From Candidatus Cloacimonadota bacterium (GTDB taxonomy: Bacteria; Cloacimonadota; Cloacimonadia; JGIOTU-2): 64,000 bases of DNA. The DNA is taken from contig JAFGDR010000025.1 of NCBI GenBank assembly GCA_016932035.1, forward strand, positions 1 through 64,000, read 5' to 3'. Position 1 is the stretch's first letter; each line of letters opens with the position of its first letter. Below, piece after piece: positions 1 to 7,764 of the stretch. The notes beneath the pieces were generated by a model. It was not told the DNA's origin. It saw only the letters and a program-made list of their open reading frames with translations, and did not search any database. Position numbers and translations under genes: made by a program.

Positions 1-118
1 ATAAATAATTAACAATATTAAAAGGGAATAAATTAGAACATGCGGAAGCGAATTTTTGGTTTACAATTTGAGCCACGTAAGCCCCTACAATTACAGATAA
101 ATCTATTATGAACTCCAT
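1..118 (-). CDS. Possible partial gene running off the left edge
   Basis: A minus-strand reading frame opens with ATG at 118 and stays open for 39 codons to the window edge. The N-terminus is hydrophobic (MEFIIDLSVIVGAYVAQIV), which would fit a membrane protein. There is no clear Shine-Dalgarno sequence before the ATG and the piece is too short to assign to a family. It could equally be chance. The rest of the stretch up to the first solid gene (119-432) has no other coding signal; it holds an inverted repeat CGAGAAT/ATTCTCG at 227-233 and 247-253. Confidence 0.25.
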   Translation of the reverse strand, partial: MEFIIDLSVIVGAYVAQIVNQKFASACSNLFPFNIVNYL

Positions 119-432
119 TCTAACAAATAAAATTTATTTAATGAATGATTAACAAAATTTTTTATGCAATTTGAAATTGCTCAACTGAATTCATGTCAAG
201 AATTTCCGGAATTTTCTCCCCACTCCCGAGAATATAAAAATTCATAATTCTCGCCACATTTTAGATTCTGATTTTACTTGTATTTGTTGATGATCTAGCA
301 AATCTAATATTGACTTTATGAAATTGATTCCACTAAATTTATTGACGCAATGATTCAATAAACAGCAATCGAGTGCTATAAAATATTACTCTGCTTGTAT
401 AAAAAGTTAGAGAAACCAGAAAGGAAACATTT

Positions 433-1458
433 ATGCAGGATAAACCAAGGGTAGCGGTGATAGGATCCGGGTCATGGGGTTTTAACCATGTGAGGACATT
501 TTACAACCTCCCGACATGCGAGCTGGTGGGCGTAAGTGATTTCAGCGAGAAGAATCTTAAGAGAGTAAAAACACAATTCCCGGAAGTAAGAACAACAACA
601 AAGTATACTGATTTCACACACAGTGATGAGATCGATGCTGTCGTCATTCCATCCAGCGCAGAAACCCATTACGAGATCGCCAAGAATGCGCTCCTGCACG
701 GTAAACACTGTCTCGTGGAAAAACCGATCACGTTGGACATCGATGAAGCACAGGAGCTGGTGAACTTAGCACAAGAAAAAGATCTGGTTTTGATGGTCGG
801 ACATCTGCTGCTCTATCATGGTGCAGTGGTTTATCTCAAGAAACTCGTCGATGAAAAAGCTATCGGTGATATGCTGTACCTTTACTCACAGCGTGTAAAC
901 CTGGGCAAGGTGAGATCAAATGAGAATGCACTGTGGAGTTTTGCTCCACACGATATTTCGATCATGTTGTATCTGATCGATTCCAAGCCTGTACGAGTAT
1001 CTGCAACAGGACAGAGTTTCCTCCAGAAAAAGAACAATATTCACGATGTGGTATTCTTCACTATATATTTTGAGAACGGAACGATCGCAACAGGTCAGGT
1101 CAGCTGGCTTGATCCGCATAAGATCAGGAAATTCACCATTGTGGGAAGCGAAAAGATGGTTACCTTTGATGATATGGAAGTGAGAGAGAAAATAAGAATA
1201 TATGATAAAGGTGTGGATGCATCTGATGTTTCCTATGATTCCTTTGCTGAGTCCCTTTCCATTCATGACGGAGATATCTCAATCCCTAAAATTACCCTTA
1301 CTGAACCCCTCAAACGAGAGGATGGTCATTTTATCGACTGCATTATTAATAAGAAAAAACCTCTTACGGATGGACAGAATGGCCTTGATGTGCTCAAAGT
1401 TCTCGTCGCAGCCCAGACTTCTCTCGAGAACTATGGTGAACCGCAAGAACTTGCATAA
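433..1458 (+). CDS. Gfo/Idh/MocA family oxidoreductase (WbpB-like)
   Basis: NAD(P)-dependent sugar dehydrogenase of 341 residues. The N-terminal Rossmann fold carries GSGSWG at residues 11-16 and the family's EKP motif lies at 96-98 (HCLVEKPITLD). The C-terminal alpha/beta domain is complete, so the length is normal. It starts at ATG 433 after AGAAAGGAAAC. The next gene begins 8 bases after the stop and encodes a hexapeptide acyltransferase, followed by a DegT-type aminotransferase. That trio matches the WbpB/WbpD/WbpE logic for making 3-acetamido sugars on UDP-sugars for surface polysaccharide (family knowledge; the exact substrate is inference). Confidence 0.85.
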   Translation: MQDKPRVAVIGSGSWGFNHVRTFYNLPTCELVGVSDFSEKNLKRVKTQFPEVRTTTKYTDFTHSDEIDAVVIPSSAETHYEIAKNALLHGKHCLVEKPITLDIDEAQELVNLAQEKDLVLMVGHLLLYHGAVVYLKKLVDEKAIGDMLYLYSQRVNLGKVRSNENALWSFAPHDISIMLYLIDSKPVRVSATGQSFLQKKNNIHDVVFFTIYFENGTIATGQVSWLDPHKIRKFTIVGSEKMVTFDDMEVREKIRIYDKGVDASDVSYDSFAESLSIHDGDISIPKITLTEPLKREDGHFIDCIINKKKPLTDGQNGLDVLKVLVAAQTSLENYGEPQELA

Positions 1459-1466
1459 GGAGTAGT

Positions 1467-2216
1467 ATGAACAATTATATTTCTGAAAAAGCAACAATAG
1501 GAAAAGATACAAAGATAGGCTTAAACGTTATCATAGAAGATAATGTGATCATAGGAGATAACTGCCTTATCGGTCATAACATCATCATTCATGAAGGATC
1601 GAAGATCGGTAGTGGCGTACGCATAGATGACGGAACGATCGTTGGTAAAGAGCCCCTCTTTTCACCGAGAAGTATTTTCAAAAAGAAGACCTTTGACCCT
1701 GCGCAGATTGGTGATGATTGTCTCATCGGAGTAAATGTGGTCATATATGTGGGATGTGTGATAGGAGATAAAAATCTCATCGCAGATTTCTCGACCATTC
1801 GTGAAAATGTAAAAGTTGGAGACATAAATATCATCGGCAGGAACGTGACCATTGAGAACTTCGTGAACATCGGGAGCAGATGTAAGTTCGAGACCAATGT
1901 GTATATTACAGCTTATTCTGAGGTTGGTGATTACTGCTTTGTCGCACCCTGTGTGGCAACAAGCAATGATAATTATATGGCTCGTGACAAAGAGCGTTAT
2001 AACCACTTCAAAGGTGTGACACTTAAGACCGGTGCACGAATAGGTGTGAACGCAACCATCCTACCGGGTAAGATCATTGAGGAAGATGGTATGGTCGCTG
2101 CTGGTTCAGTTGTCTCAAAAAATGTTCCCAAAGAAAAAGTTGTACTTGGACATCCTGCAAAAGTGATTCGGGATGTTGATGAAAAGCAATTACTGAAAAA
2201 TAATCTTGATAAATAA
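1467..2216 (+). CDS. Left-handed beta-helix (hexapeptide) acyltransferase, WbpD-like
   Basis: A 249-residue protein built almost wholly of hexapeptide repeats (for example IGDNCLIGHNIIIHEGSKIG), the signature of trimeric acyl-CoA sugar acetyltransferases. An insertion around residues 65-85 interrupts the helix, then repeats resume and end in the usual GHPAKVIRDV tail. It is longer than the ~190 residues of WbpD because of additional N-terminal coils. It starts 8 bases after the dehydrogenase stop, behind AAGGAG, so the two are co-transcribed. Likely role: N-acetylation of the amino sugar made by the neighbouring aminotransferase. Substrate not determinable from sequence. Confidence 0.8.
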   Translation: MNNYISEKATIGKDTKIGLNVIIEDNVIIGDNCLIGHNIIIHEGSKIGSGVRIDDGTIVGKEPLFSPRSIFKKKTFDPAQIGDDCLIGVNVVIYVGCVIGDKNLIADFSTIRENVKVGDINIIGRNVTIENFVNIGSRCKFETNVYITAYSEVGDYCFVAPCVATSNDNYMARDKERYNHFKGVTLKTGARIGVNATILPGKIIEEDGMVAAGSVVSKNVPKEKVVLGHPAKVIRDVDEKQLLKNNLDK

Positions 2217-2278
2217 TACTTGAACCATGAAAGTCACTAATGGAAACAGAAGCTTTTTTTATTTTAAAATTTATATTT

Positions 2279-2312
2279 CTTTGTTTCGCGATTTTCGTGT
2301 ATTTCGTGGTTA
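2279..2312. repeat. Degenerate TTTCGTG-type intergenic repeat
   Basis: The spacer before the aminotransferase gene contains three successive near-copies of TTTCGNG (TTTCGCG, TTTTCGTG, TTTCGTGG) in about 30 bases. A related stretch lies in inverse orientation near 16420-16445 (CACGAAATTGACGAAAGACAC). Function unknown; it sits between genes of one operon and does not form a strong hairpin. Confidence 0.4.
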
Positions 2313-2329
2313 CATAAAAGGAGAAATGA

Positions 2330-3421
2330 ATGAAAGTCCCAATGCTTGATCTTAATGCACAATATGAACCTATGAAGGAAGATGTATTGAATGCTATGAA
2401 GGACGTGTTTGAATCCAAGCGGTTCATCAACGGTCCTCAGATAAAAGAGCTCGAAGAAAAACTGGCTGAGTATTGCCATTGCAAACACGCGATCGGTGTT
2501 ACTTCAGGAACCGATGCGCTGCTTATCTCGCTCATGGCTTTTGATATCGGTGAAGGTGATGAAGTGATCACCACACCCTTTACCTTTTTTGCCACTGCAG
2601 GTTCTGTATTCCGTACCGGTGCAAAACCGGTATTCGTTGATATCGATCCCAAGACCTACAACATCGATCCCGACCTGATCGAAGCAAAGGTCACGGAAAA
2701 GACCAAAGCGATTATGCCCGTTCATCTGTTCGGCCAATGTGCCGAGATGGACAGAATCAATGAGATCGCAAAGAAGCATAATCTATTCGTGATAGAAGAT
2801 GCTGCTCAGGCAATCGGTTCTGAGTACAAAGGAAAACGGGCAGGATCACTGGGTGATGTTGGCTGCTTCTCATTCTTCCCGAGCAAGAACCTTGGTTGCT
2901 GCGGCGATGGTGGACTCGTTACGACAAACGATGATGAACTTGCTGAAAAGATCAGAATACTTCGTCAGCACGGCAGCAAACCAAAATATTACCATAAGAT
3001 CATCGGCGGTAATTTCCGGATAGATACAATTCAGGCAACAGTGCTTCTTGAAAAGTTCCCTTACCTCGAAGAGTGGCATAAAGGACGCCAGAAAAATGCG
3101 AACTATTATAATGAACATCTGAAAGATGTAATTATTACACCGTATGTGGAATCCTACAATAAAATGATCTATAACCAGTACACGATCCGAACTCTCAAGA
3201 GAGATGAGCTGCAGAACAAACTCGATGAAGCAAATGTTGGCAACGCGATCTACTATCCAGTTCCATTGCATCTGCAGGAATGTTTTGCATTTCTCGGTTA
3301 CAAAGAAGGCGATCTCCCTGAATCTGAAAAAGCAGCGGATGAAGTTATCTCAATTCCCATATATCCCGAACTTACAAAGGAACAAAAGGATTATGTTATC
3401 AGTGTAGTTAAAGAAATCTAA
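2330..3421 (+). CDS. DegT/DnrJ/EryC1/StrS aminotransferase (WbpE-like)
   Basis: PLP-dependent sugar aminotransferase of 363 residues that transfers an amino group to a keto-sugar nucleotide. The opening MKVPMLDLNAQYEPMKEDV, the SGTDALLISL segment and the PLP lysine in FFPSKNLGCCGDGG (K186) are typical of the family. It starts at ATG 2330 after AAAGGAGAA. It follows the dehydrogenase and acyltransferase by 113 bases and ends before a good intrinsic terminator, so it is the last gene of the sugar cassette. By context it probably aminates the C3 keto group produced by the Gfo/Idh enzyme. Confidence 0.88.
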   Translation: MKVPMLDLNAQYEPMKEDVLNAMKDVFESKRFINGPQIKELEEKLAEYCHCKHAIGVTSGTDALLISLMAFDIGEGDEVITTPFTFFATAGSVFRTGAKPVFVDIDPKTYNIDPDLIEAKVTEKTKAIMPVHLFGQCAEMDRINEIAKKHNLFVIEDAAQAIGSEYKGKRAGSLGDVGCFSFFPSKNLGCCGDGGLVTTNDDELAEKIRILRQHGSKPKYYHKIIGGNFRIDTIQATVLLEKFPYLEEWHKGRQKNANYYNEHLKDVIITPYVESYNKMIYNQYTIRTLKRDELQNKLDEANVGNAIYYPVPLHLQECFAFLGYKEGDLPESEKAADEVISIPIYPELTKEQKDYVISVVKEI

Positions 3422-3444
3422 AAAATATATTTAAAAGTACTCAC

Positions 3445-3474
3445 AGGGCTGGAGAAATTCAGCCCTATTTTTAT
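3445..3474 (+). terminator. Intrinsic terminator of the sugar cassette
   Basis: Perfect 7-bp stem AGGGCTG/CAGCCCT with an 8-base loop, followed by ATTTTTATTA, 24 bases after the aminotransferase stop codon. Confidence 0.8.
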
Positions 3475-3515
3475 TACGGTTTTAATTTCAAATACAAAAC
3501 TTGAGTAAGGTTTTA

Positions 3516-3552
3516 TTGACAAAATTTATTAAGGTAACGGTCATTACCTTAA
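3516..3552 (+). promoter_or_regulatory. Promoter with palindromic operator
   Basis: A TTGACA -35 box (3516-3521) is followed by a perfect 9-bp inverted repeat TTAAGGTAA/TTACCTTAA (3529-3537 and 3544-3552, 6-base spacer) placed over the spacer and -10 area. A third half-site (GGTTACCTTA) lies at 3557-3566. The arrangement matches that in front of the TetR gene at 45070 (TTGACA followed by a palindrome). What follows here is only a 20-codon open frame, so the regulated gene is missing or decayed. Confidence 0.55.
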
Positions 3553-3771
3553 CAGAGGTTACCTTATGAGATTTGATCAATATGTCCCAAAAATCACAAG
3601 TTTGTCTTTGAGCAGGAAGAACGGGTAGTAAGTACATTTTATCATAGGTAAATCTATAGAGCTGCTTGCTGAAATGATCTCATCAATGAATTCCATATGA
3701 ATACTTTTCATAATCCTTGACGTTATGAATATGAATATTTAAAAAAATTATAAAATTTATGAAGGTGCCCT
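3553..3771 (+). other. Non-coding stretch with possible gene remnant
   Basis: Directly after the operator an ATG (3566) opens a 20-codon frame that stops at 3626-3628. The bases up to 3771 are interrupted in every frame. This looks like the decayed start of a regulator or target gene behind a still-recognisable operator, but I recognise no family in the fragments. The true next gene starts at 3772 with its own GAAGGTG ribosome-binding site. Confidence 0.25.
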
Positions 3772-5655
3772 ATGCTCATTAAAACATATTTATTAGTAGT
3801 GATTTCCTGCCTATTAGTTGCTCAGCTCTATTCCTTTGCAGGAGGAGACGGCTCAGCGTCTGATCCTTGGCAGATCGCAACTGCTTCACATTTAAATGAA
3901 GTAAGAAATTATCTCGGGACAACACATGCAGATAAACATTTCATCCTGATAAATGATATCGATCTAGATATCTCCCCTTATAATGTCGATCCGGGCTGGG
4001 AACCGATAGGGAATGCATCAAACCAGTTTACGGGAAATTTCAACGGCTGCAACTACAGAGTTGAAAACCTATTCAGCAATCGACCTGATAATTGGTATAT
4101 TGGATTATTTGGTTATGTTGGTTCAAGTGCTCAAATAACAGGTCTCATTTTAACAGGAGTAGATGTTACCGGTTATAGTATGGTCGGGGGCGTTGCTGGA
4201 TTTCAAAAAGGTGCAATTTCAAGCTGCTCAATAAGTGGCAGTATAACTGCTGAATCAAGAGTAGGTGGTTTGACAGGACGTAATGAAGGCACAATCGATA
4301 ACTGCTCTTCCTCTGGAACGATCACTGCAACCACGGGGAATAATGCTGGCGGATTAGTGGGGCGTCACTACGCTGGAAGTATAACATATAGTTTTTCGTC
4401 ATGCCAGGTTTTGGGGTACGGCAACAACAGTTTTGGAGGTCTGGTCGGATGGAATGAAAGTACGATCGATCATTGTCATGCTGCCGGTGATGTCGATGGC
4501 TATCTCTATACTGGAGGTCTCGTGGGAAGAAATTACGATGGAACGATAAGTTATTCTTATGCGACCGGCAATGTGACCAGCACCACAAATTGTACAGGCG
4601 GTCTGGTTGGTTCGAACGGTGGGCTGCCCGGAATGGATGATCCGATCATTCAGTATTGTTATGCGACAGGTGATGTTGACGGTGACGGAAGTGTCGGTGG
4701 TCTTGCGGGTGAGAATCTAAACCTGATATCAAATTCCTATGCAACCGGTTCAGTGCATGGCACCAACTCTGTTGCCTATCAGAAAGGTATTGGTGGGCTG
4801 GTCGGCGAACAGGGTGAAGATGCAATCGTGGAGTATTCTTACTCAGTCGGAAATGTATCTGGAAATTCTCCAACCGGTGGCTTGATAGGATATAATAACC
4901 GGGGTATCGTGCAATATGGATTTTGGAATATCGAGACTTCCTCCCAGTCCTCGAGTGCTGGAGGAGTCGGGCTAACAACAAACCAGATGATCCAGAAAGA
5001 TTCTTTTACAAATTGGAACTTTGTCGATACATGGATATTGGAAGAAAATGTGACCTATCCCTATCTTATAAGCATTCCGCAAAATCCACCTCCATCTCCA
5101 TTCCTGCCTGCACCAACAGGGCTGACGGTTGATCCTATTACAGGGCTTTTTTCCTGGAATGAACCGGATTATTCAGGGATTGTTCTTCTTCATTATGATG
5201 TCTATCTCGACGGCAGCTATGTTGCTTCAACAGGTGATTTATTTTACCTGTATGAGGATCTTGTTAATGGGCAGCAATATATCGCAGGGGTAAAAGCTAT
5301 ATACGATGAGGGGGAGTCAGCAATAATTTCGATCCAATTCACCTATCAGGGGGTTGGAGTTAGCAATAATGATTTACAGAATTTCGAATTTCTTTCATGT
5401 TTTCCTAATCCTTATTCCCATGGAACGACAATTCATTTTTATCAGAAGGATGGTTCATCTTGCACTTTGACCATTTTTAATCAAAAGGGACAGAAAGTTC
5501 GAACACTCCTTCAAAATGAATTTGTTCAGAATGAATTTTCAATTTTCTGGGATGGCAAGGATGATTATAGGAATGATCTGGAAAATGGAATATATTTCTA
5601 CAAATTACAATACGATGATAATCAGTCTTTTGGAAAGATGGTTATGATTAAATAG
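3772..5655 (+). CDS. Secreted GLUG-repeat protein with FnIII-like and FlgD/T9SS-like C-terminal modules
   Basis: A 627-residue exported protein. Residues 1-22 form a signal peptide (cleavage probably after LYSFA). Residues ~70-390 are a run of GLUG-type repeats with recurring GGLVG or GGLAG cores spaced 25-40 residues apart, as in bacterial surface adhesins and IgA-peptidase-like proteins. Residues ~443-525 look like a fibronectin type III domain. The last ~90 residues (CFPNPYSHGTTIHFY to the GKMVMIK end) match the FlgD Ig-like or T9SS type A sorting module common at the C-terminus of FCB-group secreted proteins. Probably surface-attached or released; ligand unknown. It is transcribed alone, converging on two tRNA genes. 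Confidence 0.8.
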   Translation: MLIKTYLLVVISCLLVAQLYSFAGGDGSASDPWQIATASHLNEVRNYLGTTHADKHFILINDIDLDISPYNVDPGWEPIGNASNQFTGNFNGCNYRVENLFSNRPDNWYIGLFGYVGSSAQITGLILTGVDVTGYSMVGGVAGFQKGAISSCSISGSITAESRVGGLTGRNEGTIDNCSSSGTITATTGNNAGGLVGRHYAGSITYSFSSCQVLGYGNNSFGGLVGWNESTIDHCHAAGDVDGYLYTGGLVGRNYDGTISYSYATGNVTSTTNCTGGLVGSNGGLPGMDDPIIQYCYATGDVDGDGSVGGLAGENLNLISNSYATGSVHGTNSVAYQKGIGGLVGEQGEDAIVEYSYSVGNVSGNSPTGGLIGYNNRGIVQYGFWNIETSSQSSSAGGVGLTTNQMIQKDSFTNWNFVDTWILEENVTYPYLISIPQNPPPSPFLPAPTGLTVDPITGLFSWNEPDYSGIVLLHYDVYLDGSYVASTGDLFYLYEDLVNGQQYIAGVKAIYDEGESAIISIQFTYQGVGVSNNDLQNFEFLSCFPNPYSHGTTIHFYQKDGSSCTLTIFNQKGQKVRTLLQNEFVQNEFSIFWDGKDDYRNDLENGIYFYKLQYDDNQSFGKMVMIK

Positions 5656-5672
5656 AATTGGCTGTAAAAAAA

Positions 5673-5748
5673 TGGGGTGGATGATGGGATTCGAACCCAC
5701 AACAACTGGAACCACAATCCAGGGCTCTGCCATTGAACTACATCCACC
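5673..5748 (-). tRNA. tRNA-His (GTG)
   Basis: The minus strand folds into a full cloverleaf: 7-bp acceptor GTGGATG/CATCCAC, anticodon loop TTGTGGT with anticodon GTG, T-arm GGGTTCGAATCCC. The histidine identity features are encoded: an extra G at -1 opposite C73, then CCA at the 3' end (TGG at 5673-5675 on the plus strand). Confidence 0.95.
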
Positions 5749-5754
5749 ACATAA

Positions 5755-5833
5755 TGGTCGGGGTGCCGAGATTCGAACTCGGGACCTCTTGAACCCCATT
5801 CAAGCGCGCTAGCCGGGCTGCGCCACACCCCGA
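5755..5833 (-). tRNA. tRNA-Pro (GGG)
   Basis: The minus strand gives acceptor TCGGGGTG, anticodon stem CTTGA/TCAAG enclosing ATGGGGT (anticodon GGG), T-arm CCGAGTTCGAATCTCGG, and an encoded CCA. It lies 6 bases upstream of tRNA-His on the same strand, so both probably come from one transcript. Confidence 0.93.
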
Positions 5834-5844
5834 AAAGAGATACT

Positions 5845-5874
5845 CTTGTACAAATGAAGTGTAATTTCGGTCAA
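5845..5874 (-). promoter_or_regulatory. Probable promoter of the tRNA-Pro/tRNA-His pair
   Basis: On the minus strand, TTGACC (5869-5874) and TACAAG (5845-5850) are separated by 18 bases, ending 11 bases before the tRNA-Pro 5' end. The -35 is good and the -10 modest. Confidence 0.45.
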
Positions 5875-5910
5875 GTTTTTCAAATAACTCAAAAAGTATA
5901 TGAACAAAAA

Positions 5911-6690
5911 CTAAGATGACAATGATATTCCCTTCAACATTTCTTTGTGAACTTTTCCATTCGAAGCGACAATCTCTTTATCAAATATTGAAAATTGTAA
6001 CCCATCAAATGTCGTAACTTTCCCGCCAGCTTCTTCAACAATGATCAATCCCGCTGCAGTATCCCACGGAAAAAGCTCGAGTTCCCAATAGCCATCAAAT
6101 ATACCACATGCAACATAACACATATCAAGTGCTGCAGCGCCTGGACGTCTTATACCACGACATTGTTTTATCATTTTTGAAAAATATCTGATATTATTTC
6201 TTTCTTCATTATACATGTCATATGGAAAACCTGTTGCAAGAAGGGATTTTGAAAAATCTGCATTGTAAGAGACTGAAATGGTTTGATCGTTTCTGAAACT
6301 GCCTTTGCCTTTTTCAGCATAAAACAATTCATCGAGGATGGGATTATATACAACACCGAGGATACTTTCATCATCTTTTTGGAGTGCTATTGAAACGCAC
6401 ACAAAAGGAAATCCGTGAACATAATTTGTCGTACCATCCAATGGATCGATCACCCAACGATAGGATTGGTTATTATCCTGTTTATGCTTAGTTTCTTCAG
6501 TAAGGATATTGTGTTTGGGATAATATTTTGAGATTGTTTCTATTACTACTGCTTCAGCTTCTTTATCGACATTTGTCACCAAATTGATTCGCCCTTTATA
6601 GTCGATTTCCTTCTTTTTATGAAAATTCTCTTTGATAATTTCACTGCCTTTTCGAGCAGCTTCTATAGCAATATCAAGATAGGATTTCAT
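5911..6690 (-). CDS. Inositol monophosphatase family protein
   Basis: Mg-dependent phosphatase of 259 residues. The metal-binding motif DPLDGTTNYVHGFPF (D82, D85) and the preceding TEE (65-66) are present, as is the second motif PWDTAAGLIIVEEAGG near residue 209. These are all catalytic ligands of the IMPase/SuhB/FBPase superfamily, and the length is normal. Substrates in the family include myo-inositol-1-phosphate, histidinol phosphate and 3'-phosphoadenosine phosphate; sequence alone does not choose. It starts directly after the radical SAM stop codon, as the last gene of an eight-gene operon. Confidence 0.88.
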   Translation of the reverse strand: MKSYLDIAIEAARKGSEIIKENFHKKKEIDYKGRINLVTNVDKEAEAVVIETISKYYPKHNILTEETKHKQDNNQSYRWVIDPLDGTTNYVHGFPFVCVSIALQKDDESILGVVYNPILDELFYAEKGKGSFRNDQTISVSYNADFSKSLLATGFPYDMYNEERNNIRYFSKMIKQCRGIRRPGAAALDMCYVACGIFDGYWELELFPWDTAAGLIIVEEAGGKVTTFDGLQFSIFDKEIVASNGKVHKEMLKGISLSS

Positions 6691-7764
6691 TTATCTTTCC
6701 TTTGCAGCTCCTTTAAGATTAAACAGTTTTCTCCCATGCGCCAAGACTTGTGAGAAATTCTGGGGATGGAAGAGTAAATATTTCTGGGTGTAACAGCTGC
6801 TCCAGCATCCATCGCAGGTCGAATATTCTTCAAGGGTTCTACGATATTGGTCGTTTTCCATGATATTTTCAAGGTCTTGGTCAAGCAGATTTCCAACCGC
6901 ATCACCTTTACAGAGATGAACCTCTCCATTATGCATAATTGTTAGACGTGTTGCAGTTCTCTTACCGTCGACAAATGGACAGAAATCCGGGAAATCATTA
7001 TCAAGAATGCGCGGAATGCCTTCAATAAATGAATTAAGGTTAAGGATCGAAGGATTATCTGTAAGAAAATCAATTGTATTGTGCAAGGCTTCGGCATCTG
7101 TGATCTTCATCTCATCATCTTCTTTTGTCGTATCGAGCAGAGAATGATAAACACCAACCGTTACTTCCCATCCTGCATCCTTACTTGCTTCAATTATTTC
7201 CGGAACTTGATGGAGATTCTTTGCACTGAGAACGCAGTTCACATACGTAAAGGAAGAGGAGTTGAATTCCTTTTTGCGTTCAGTTATTTTTTTCATGTTC
7301 GACAAGATTATTGCAGGATGATTTTCCACCCCCCTGAGATAGGAACCGGTTTCTTCAAGCCCATCTAACGATGTCTGGATATTTATACCGTTCTTCAAAC
7401 AAAAATCAATGACATCAGAAATTTTCTCATAATCGAAGTACAATCCTGTCACAAGAGAAACGGAAAGAGGAAATGTTTTTTGAGCGTGCTTTAGTATTTC
7501 AATAATATCTGGATGCAAGAGCGGTTCACCGCCACTGATCATGCCAACGAGACTGCCGTATTTTTTTAATCTTCGGAGTACAAGCATGTATTCTGACAAA
7601 CTCATATAAGGATTACCAGTTAGATCTTCGTGGATGTTGCATTGCCGGCAGCGTTGATTGCACAGACGGGTAATTTTTATTTCCGTAACGGAATTTATCG
7701 GTTTATTCTGAAGGAAGTGTTGCGCTACTTTCGGAAGTGTTTTGAGCAGTTTTTTTTTTCTCAT
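6691..7764 (-). CDS. Radical SAM protein with SPASM-like C-terminus
   Basis: A 357-residue radical SAM enzyme. The cluster-binding CxxxCxxC is in KITRLCNQRCRQCNIHEDL (residues ~33-40), followed by the GGEPLLHPDI segment typical of the fold. The C-terminal third has further cysteines (CPF, HLCKGDAVGN, CDGCWSSC), as in SPASM or twitch-type proteins that bind auxiliary Fe-S clusters. Its start overlaps the upstream TPR gene by 62 bases and no better internal start exists, so translation is probably coupled. Product unknown; relatives modify peptides, sugars or lipids. The adjacent zinc-finger/TPR protein could be a partner (inference). Confidence 0.82.
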   Translation of the reverse strand: MRKKKLLKTLPKVAQHFLQNKPINSVTEIKITRLCNQRCRQCNIHEDLTGNPYMSLSEYMLVLRRLKKYGSLVGMISGGEPLLHPDIIEILKHAQKTFPLSVSLVTGLYFDYEKISDVIDFCLKNGINIQTSLDGLEETGSYLRGVENHPAIILSNMKKITERKKEFNSSSFTYVNCVLSAKNLHQVPEIIEASKDAGWEVTVGVYHSLLDTTKEDDEMKITDAEALHNTIDFLTDNPSILNLNSFIEGIPRILDNDFPDFCPFVDGKRTATRLTIMHNGEVHLCKGDAVGNLLDQDLENIMENDQYRRTLEEYSTCDGCWSSCYTQKYLLFHPQNFSQVLAHGRKLFNLKGAAKER

